58,859 bases of DNA from positions 1-58,859 of IMG/VR virus record IMGVR_UViG_3300034073_004285; one strand, written 5' to 3'. Both the position numbers and the translations under genes were made by a program. The notes beneath the pieces are model-generated. The model saw only the letters and a program-made list of their open reading frames with translations. It was not told where the DNA came from and did not search any database. Origin of the DNA: a virus. This document shows positions 55,319 through 58,859 of the stretch, in pieces (position 1 is the stretch's first letter; every line of letters begins with the position of its first letter).

Positions 55319-55606
55319 TTATCGGGTGCGATATGCACCTTGGCGGCGTAGGACAGCCGAAATACTGCCCTGACTAACACCCCAGTCCCTTGCTAGTTCT
55401 CGGCAGGTTAACCCCGCCTGATGGTGGGAACGAATTAATAAACATTGGGACGGGGTAAACGTTTTTTCACGGTGGAGCTTATTAGAAATCCACCGCTCTG
55501 TTCTAACAGAACGGGGTGAGGGGGGATTGTAACCGGCGGCGATCTGGCTGTACCGCCGTGCTACCGCTGGCCCGTATGTCTGTAGAAGATAAGCCTGATA
55601 GTCCAC
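55319..55606 (-). CDS. HTH protein, 95 aa
   Basis: Starts at GTG 55606 after GGGGGGAATT. Residues ~58-90 form a helix-turn-helix: HHQAGLTCRELARDWGVSQG, then SISAVLRRQGAYRTR, with an upstream FTPSQCLLIRS helix. This is the trihelical DNA-binding form found in phage regulators and in sigma region 4-like proteins. It precedes the terminase genes at the early/late boundary, so it is a candidate late regulator. No family assigned. Confidence 0.62.
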   Translation of the reverse strand: MDYQAYLLQTYGPAVARRYSQIAAGYNPPSPRSVRTERWISNKLHREKTFTPSQCLLIRSHHQAGLTCRELARDWGVSQGSISAVLRRQGAYRTR

Positions 55607-55630
55607 AATTCCCCCCAGAACGCAACAGTT

Positions 55631-56371
55631 TTATCCTACTACCTCAGCAACGGGAATGGCTGACTTGAGGCGTTGCAACAAGTCCAACTTGTCTTTGGCG
55701 ATCTTGCAGATTTCAGTGGCATCATTTGGGTCAATGCCCTGTTGCAGTGCCCATTCATAGCCATCGATCCGCCACTGATCAGGATCTTGCAATGGTTCTG
55801 TTTCAACAATAGGCTCAGTGGTGGATGCTTCGGGAAGAAGGCTGTTGCACTGAGGGAATGCTTTTCGCAGTGCTTGACTCTCAGCGCATTTTGCCAACAT
55901 AGTTAAAGGCATGTTCTGCCATAACCCAGACGGTTTCCCTTCATAAGTTTGAACGAATTCGGAGTATTTTGCGATACCTACAAATGGGCATCGTTGTCCC
56001 CCTATCATTTTCCAAACAGTAACCTTGCAGATGGAAGGCAGTGTCCGCCCTGTCTGTTCAAAACTAAAGCAGTCAAGCCCTTCGTCAAATAGCGGTTCGT
56101 CACTTCCAGCGTATTGTCCCGTTCGGTCTGCAATAGCTCGTAGTCCGTCCACTGATATTTGGAACGTCCACTTATAAGCCTTGTTTGCCTTGTCATAGCG
56201 TTGGATTGCATAGACTTGTTTAGCAAATGGATCTAGTCCAGCCCTTTGGCAAATCATTCCAAACAAAGCCAACTCGTTGTCAGATGGTGGCGTTTTGCCA
56301 GCCATGATAGTGGACTTGATCAATGCGATTTGCTCTTGGTTAAAGCCTTGTTTAACAATTGCAGTACTCAT
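55631..56371 (-). CDS. bet: RecT/Redbeta-type single-strand annealing protein, 246 aa
   Basis: Anneals complementary single strands in phage recombination. The Bet/RecT pattern is clear: SDNELALFGMICQRAGLDPF, then KQVYAIQRYDK, FQISVDGLRAIADRTGQYAG and LAKCAESQALRKAFPQ. Length is typical. No lambda-exonuclease-like partner is obvious beside it; the PD-(D/E)XK protein at 4.3 kb could fill that role (inference). Confidence 0.93.
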   Translation of the reverse strand: MSTAIVKQGFNQEQIALIKSTIMAGKTPPSDNELALFGMICQRAGLDPFAKQVYAIQRYDKANKAYKWTFQISVDGLRAIADRTGQYAGSDEPLFDEGLDCFSFEQTGRTLPSICKVTVWKMIGGQRCPFVGIAKYSEFVQTYEGKPSGLWQNMPLTMLAKCAESQALRKAFPQCNSLLPEASTTEPIVETEPLQDPDQWRIDGYEWALQQGIDPNDATEICKIAKDKLDLLQRLKSAIPVAEVVG

Positions 56372-56373
56372 AA

Positions 56374-56742
56374 TTAAATAATCTCAGTAGTGGTTAATCG
56401 TCGGTAATAGTTGTTAGCCCGTACAAAGGCCCACGCAAGGCGATCATTCTCTTCAGACTCAACTTCTAGGTAAAGCCCATAGCGGACTGCCAGAGGTTTG
56501 AGCCCTCGGTGCTGACGTTGGTGGTTTATCAATGCAATGGCGGCATAACGGTTTCTGCCGTCAAGTATCTTTCCTGCATAGAGCTGAATGGGAACTAATT
56601 GCCCCGTGCGCTCTATGTCCTGAGCCAGCTTTGCCAGTTGATCGTCGGGTAGGCGATCAAACAAGTTGGCGTAGGGGTGAGGCAGAAACTCAGGCTCGGT
56701 TATGCCTGGATAGTGCGGGGGATTGGCCTTGGGGTTCTCCAC
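56374..56742 (-). CDS. ParB-like nuclease-domain protein, 122 aa
   Basis: GTG start 56742. Residues ~20-70 match the ParB N domain: HPYANLFDRLPDDQLAKLAQ, IERTGQLVPIQLYAGKILDG, RNRYAAIALI, the GHRR-like box being DGRNRYAA. Only the ParB N domain plus a C-terminal segment YYRRLTTTEII is present, so it is not a partition protein. It overlaps its upstream neighbour by 53 bases. Confidence 0.78.
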   Translation of the reverse strand: MENPKANPPHYPGITEPEFLPHPYANLFDRLPDDQLAKLAQDIERTGQLVPIQLYAGKILDGRNRYAAIALINHQRQHRGLKPLAVRYGLYLEVESEENDRLAWAFVRANNYYRRLTTTEII

Positions 56743-56962
56743 GGATTTCCTCCAGTAAATCGTGAAAGGTTAAGAATTCTTTGTCGGTTTCGAGTTGGAT
56801 TAATAGCACTGGGTCGGTGTCTATTCCCCAAGCGCATTCCTGCCCCCGAAGCCAAAAATATAGGTAGCCACCAGACACAACAGGATCGCCTTTGGCTATA
56901 TTTTCCCACGCACACTCTCCTAGTTGCGTAATAACTAGGTCTTTAATCGTCGTCGTAATCAT
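56690..56962 (-). CDS. Small hypothetical early protein, 90 aa
   Basis: MITTTIKDLVITQLGECAWE, then beta strands (SGGYLYFWLRGQECAWGIDT) and an acidic helix. Overlaps the DnaB stop by 20 bases, so it is coupled to the helicase. No family recognised. Confidence 0.58.
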   Translation of the reverse strand: MITTTIKDLVITQLGECAWENIAKGDPVVSGGYLYFWLRGQECAWGIDTDPVLLIQLETDKEFLTFHDLLEEIRGEPQGQSPALSRHNRA

Positions 56963-58268
56963 TACTGCCTCCGTAACTCACAAAATTGGTAATTGTCCCC
57001 ACACTGGGGTCGAAATTTGCCTTGGCTGTAACGCCACTTACCCCGTGCCTGTTTTTGGCAAGGATAAGTTCAAGAATCCCTTGGTCGGGAGTGTTGGGGT
57101 TGTAATATTCGTCCCTATAAAGCATCACGATCACGTCGGCATCCTGTTCAATAGCCCCAGAGCTTCTGATGTCGGACATAACAGGTCGCTTGTCGTTACG
57201 TCCCTCCACACCACGGGAAAGCTGGGAGAGTGCAATCACAGGACAGTCAAACGTTTTAGCTAAGCTCTTCAATGCCGAGCTGTAACGCCCCAGTTCCCCC
57301 ACTCGGTTGCCTGAACCCTGATCGCCAATGAGTTGGAGATAGTCCACAACGATCGCCCCCATTTTTTGGTGCTGACGGTAAATTTTGTGACACTCGGACT
57401 GCAAATAAGGCACGGTGACAAGATCGCCGGGGGTGTCGTCAATAAAAATCGGCAGGGAGCTTAAAGCGGCGGCACCATCGGCTAATTGGCCAATGTATTG
57501 GGGGTTGATGGAGTTGGTGTTCAGCCAGCTCTGGGGAAGATTCGCTTCTGTGGCCCAATAGCGGCGGGTTATTGAGTCGGCAGACATTTCTAGGCTAAAA
57601 ACAGCCACCGGCCCTTGGTTGGCAAGGATTCTGGAAGCGAACTGAGCAACAAAGGTTTTGCCCATGGCTGGCCTACCAGCCACTACAACCAATTCCCCAC
57701 CTCTTAAGCCACCGTCTAGGCACTGGTCAAAATAATTTAAGCCGGTGGGAATAGCAGAATTTTTGCCTTCCTCAAGTTGCTTCCAGATTTCTGGCATAAA
57801 TTCGGAAATATGCCTTAACCCTCTAGCAGTGGTTTTATCGGCGATCGCCGTTGTCAACTCAGCCTCAGCTTTATTTCTAAGCTCCTCCCATTCAACGGAG
57901 GTATCAAAGGCATCGGTCAAAAGAGTTTGGCAGGCGGCGATTAGCTTGCGCCGTTGGTATTTTTCGTGAACGATCGCCGCATAGCGATCCACATTGACAG
58001 CCGAAACGGTGGAATCTGCCATGTTTAGCAGAACACCAACCCCACCGATTTGCTCAAGGTCATTTCCCAAGCCTTCGGAAACAGTCAGGAAATCCACTGG
58101 CTGATTGCGATCAACCAAACCGAGGATCACCTTCCAGATTTTTTGGTGTGCTGGGGCGTAAAATTCTTCCGGCCGGAGCTTTATTTTGGCGATCGCCGCT
58201 GGTGCGACTAAAACACCGCCTAAAATCGCCTGCTCTGCCTCTAAATTGTGCGGAGGGATATTAGCCAT
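56943..58268 (-). CDS. dnaB: Replicative DNA helicase, DnaB family
   Basis: Hexameric 5'-3' helicase that opens the fork. N-terminal primase-interacting domain (PHNLEAEQAILGGVLVAPAA), then the RecA-like core with Walker A GRPAMGKT (198-205), IVVDYLQLIGDQ (Walker B/H2) and SQLSRGVEGRNDKRPVMSDI with R-finger region. 441 aa is the normal size. It follows the initiator gene with an 8-base overlap. Confidence 0.96.
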   Translation of the reverse strand: MANIPPHNLEAEQAILGGVLVAPAAIAKIKLRPEEFYAPAHQKIWKVILGLVDRNQPVDFLTVSEGLGNDLEQIGGVGVLLNMADSTVSAVNVDRYAAIVHEKYQRRKLIAACQTLLTDAFDTSVEWEELRNKAEAELTTAIADKTTARGLRHISEFMPEIWKQLEEGKNSAIPTGLNYFDQCLDGGLRGGELVVVAGRPAMGKTFVAQFASRILANQGPVAVFSLEMSADSITRRYWATEANLPQSWLNTNSINPQYIGQLADGAAALSSLPIFIDDTPGDLVTVPYLQSECHKIYRQHQKMGAIVVDYLQLIGDQGSGNRVGELGRYSSALKSLAKTFDCPVIALSQLSRGVEGRNDKRPVMSDIRSSGAIEQDADVIVMLYRDEYYNPNTPDQGILELILAKNRHGVSGVTAKANFDPSVGTITNFVSYGGSNDYDDD

Positions 58269-58859
58269 GTCTCGCCCTCCTTATCGCCTCTGCTGAGGCA
58301 ATTCTGTCGGGGATTTCGACTAGTTGGGGTTGGCGGGGTGCGACTTTTTTCGCAACCGGCGGCGCAGAAAGATTTTTTCGGAAATGCTTGGCAAACTGAA
58401 CCCAGTGCTTGTTAGCAAGTTCTGTTCCTGGATTTTGGAACAAACTTGACAAAACTTTGCCAACGTAAGCCTCGGGATCTTTCTTGTCGGCATGAACAGC
58501 AAGCATGAACTGATCAAAAGCTTCCCAAACCACTTTCGGATCTTGATCCAGTTCTTGAGCTAATTCTCCCCAAGGACTATCAACGAGGAAGTTCTTGGTT
58601 GCTGGTTGTTTTGTTTGCTTGGCTACTTCTCTTGCAATTTGTTTTGCTTGGCCAAGAAAAAATGGATCTTCTATACCAGCATCAGCACCAGCCTCTGATC
58701 CTGTTGTTGTGATCTTAGAAGTAGTCTCTATATATAGTTGGGCGGCGTTTTTCTGCTCACCGTCATCGGTTTCTTTATCACCGTCATCGGATAACTGCTT
58801 ACCGTAAGCGGTTTCCGTCTTTGGTTGGGTTGTACCGTTTAACTGGTCTAGAGCGACTT
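58261..58859 (-). CDS. Replication initiation / helicase-loader-like protein, C-terminal part (continues from 1..524)
   Basis: The frame enters from the right edge (58733-58859 repeats 1-127) and ends at TGA 58261. A frame beginning MVWEAFDQ at 58533 is an internal GTG, not the start. Residues ~245-331 carry DPKVVWEAFDQFMLAVHADK, FAKHFRKNLS and a basic tail, a likely helicase-binding and DNA-binding region. See the 1-524 entry for the N-terminal winged helix. Confidence 0.78.
   Translation of the reverse strand, partial: VALDQLNGTTQPKTETAYGKQLSDDGDKETDDGEQKNAAQLYIETTSKITTTGSEAGADAGIEDPFFLGQAKQIAREVAKQTKQPATKNFLVDSPWGELAQELDQDPKVVWEAFDQFMLAVHADKKDPEAYVGKVLSSLFQNPGTELANKHWVQFAKHFRKNLSAPPVAKKVAPRQPQLVEIPDRIASAEAIRRARHG
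58733..58859. repeat. Terminal direct repeat, right copy
   Basis: Identical to 1-127. Confidence 0.95.

Overview
The window is a complete, assembly-closed genome of a temperate tailed phage (siphovirus-type) of a cyanobacterium. Its first and last 127 bases are identical, and one reading frame runs unbroken across the join, so the unique length is about 58,732 bp. A cyanobacterial host is inferred from the very frequent GCGATCGC (HIP1) octamer, a ThyX/NrdB/clamp gene set of cyanobacterial style, and an integration site made of the 3' half of a tRNA-Thr(TGT) gene. There is no intact tRNA, no rRNA, no CRISPR array and no recognisable photosynthesis gene. The host genus cannot be named from the sequence alone.

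Layout. A control region at 6.8-7.2 kb holds two small divergent DNA-binding proteins and four related palindromic operators. Rightward from it lie the repressor candidate and the tyrosine integrase (7.2-8.5 kb), followed by attP. Leftward runs a long early operon that wraps through the contig ends: ParB-like/N6-adenine methylase, PD-(D/E)XK-like nuclease, many tiny coupled genes, a C5-cytosine methylase, ThyX, replication initiator, DnaB helicase, ParB-like protein, RecT/Bet recombinase, small terminase, dCTP deaminase, MazG-like protein and the large terminase (6.8 -> 1 / 58.7 -> 51.4 kb). The remaining minus-strand genes are late: head-tail adaptor, PhoH-like ATPase, NrdB, small genes, portal, homing endonuclease, protease-capsid fusion, connectors, fibres, two-domain endolysin, holin, KilA-N protein, RusA, tail terminator, tail tube, frameshifted tail chaperone, a 4,099-residue tape measure protein and two tail-tip proteins. 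The central tail hub and its adhesin genes (8.9-13.1 kb) are on the plus strand, converging on the rest of the tail module.

Regulation. Seven exact copies of GTATAAATCCA and five close variants lie just upstream of structural genes and nowhere in the early region. The core TATAAAT matches the T4-type late promoter and no -35 element is visible, so this looks like a phage-specific late promoter. The phage also carries its own DNA sliding clamp (dnaN), which in T4 is the late-transcription coactivator; a link here is only a hypothesis. Two accessory cassettes (15.4-17.2 kb plus strand; 45.5-47.1 kb minus strand) share a leader with the sequence AACCAACCAC, which also forms the loop of the terminators of the first cassette.

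Most unusual contents: the tape measure protein has about 2,250 extra N-terminal residues with an alpha/beta-hydrolase-like GHSFGG region, two ADP-ribosyltransferase-like regions and two HEYTHA(L/M)Q metallopeptidase-like regions, spaced by five SPS linker repeats, as well as M23 and RlpA-like wall-degrading domains further on. Other oddities are an internal late promoter and start inside the protease-capsid fusion, a textbook G GGA AAG -1 frameshift site that would append a zinc ribbon to an accessory protein, and a BspA-like fibre with eight 72-bp repeats.
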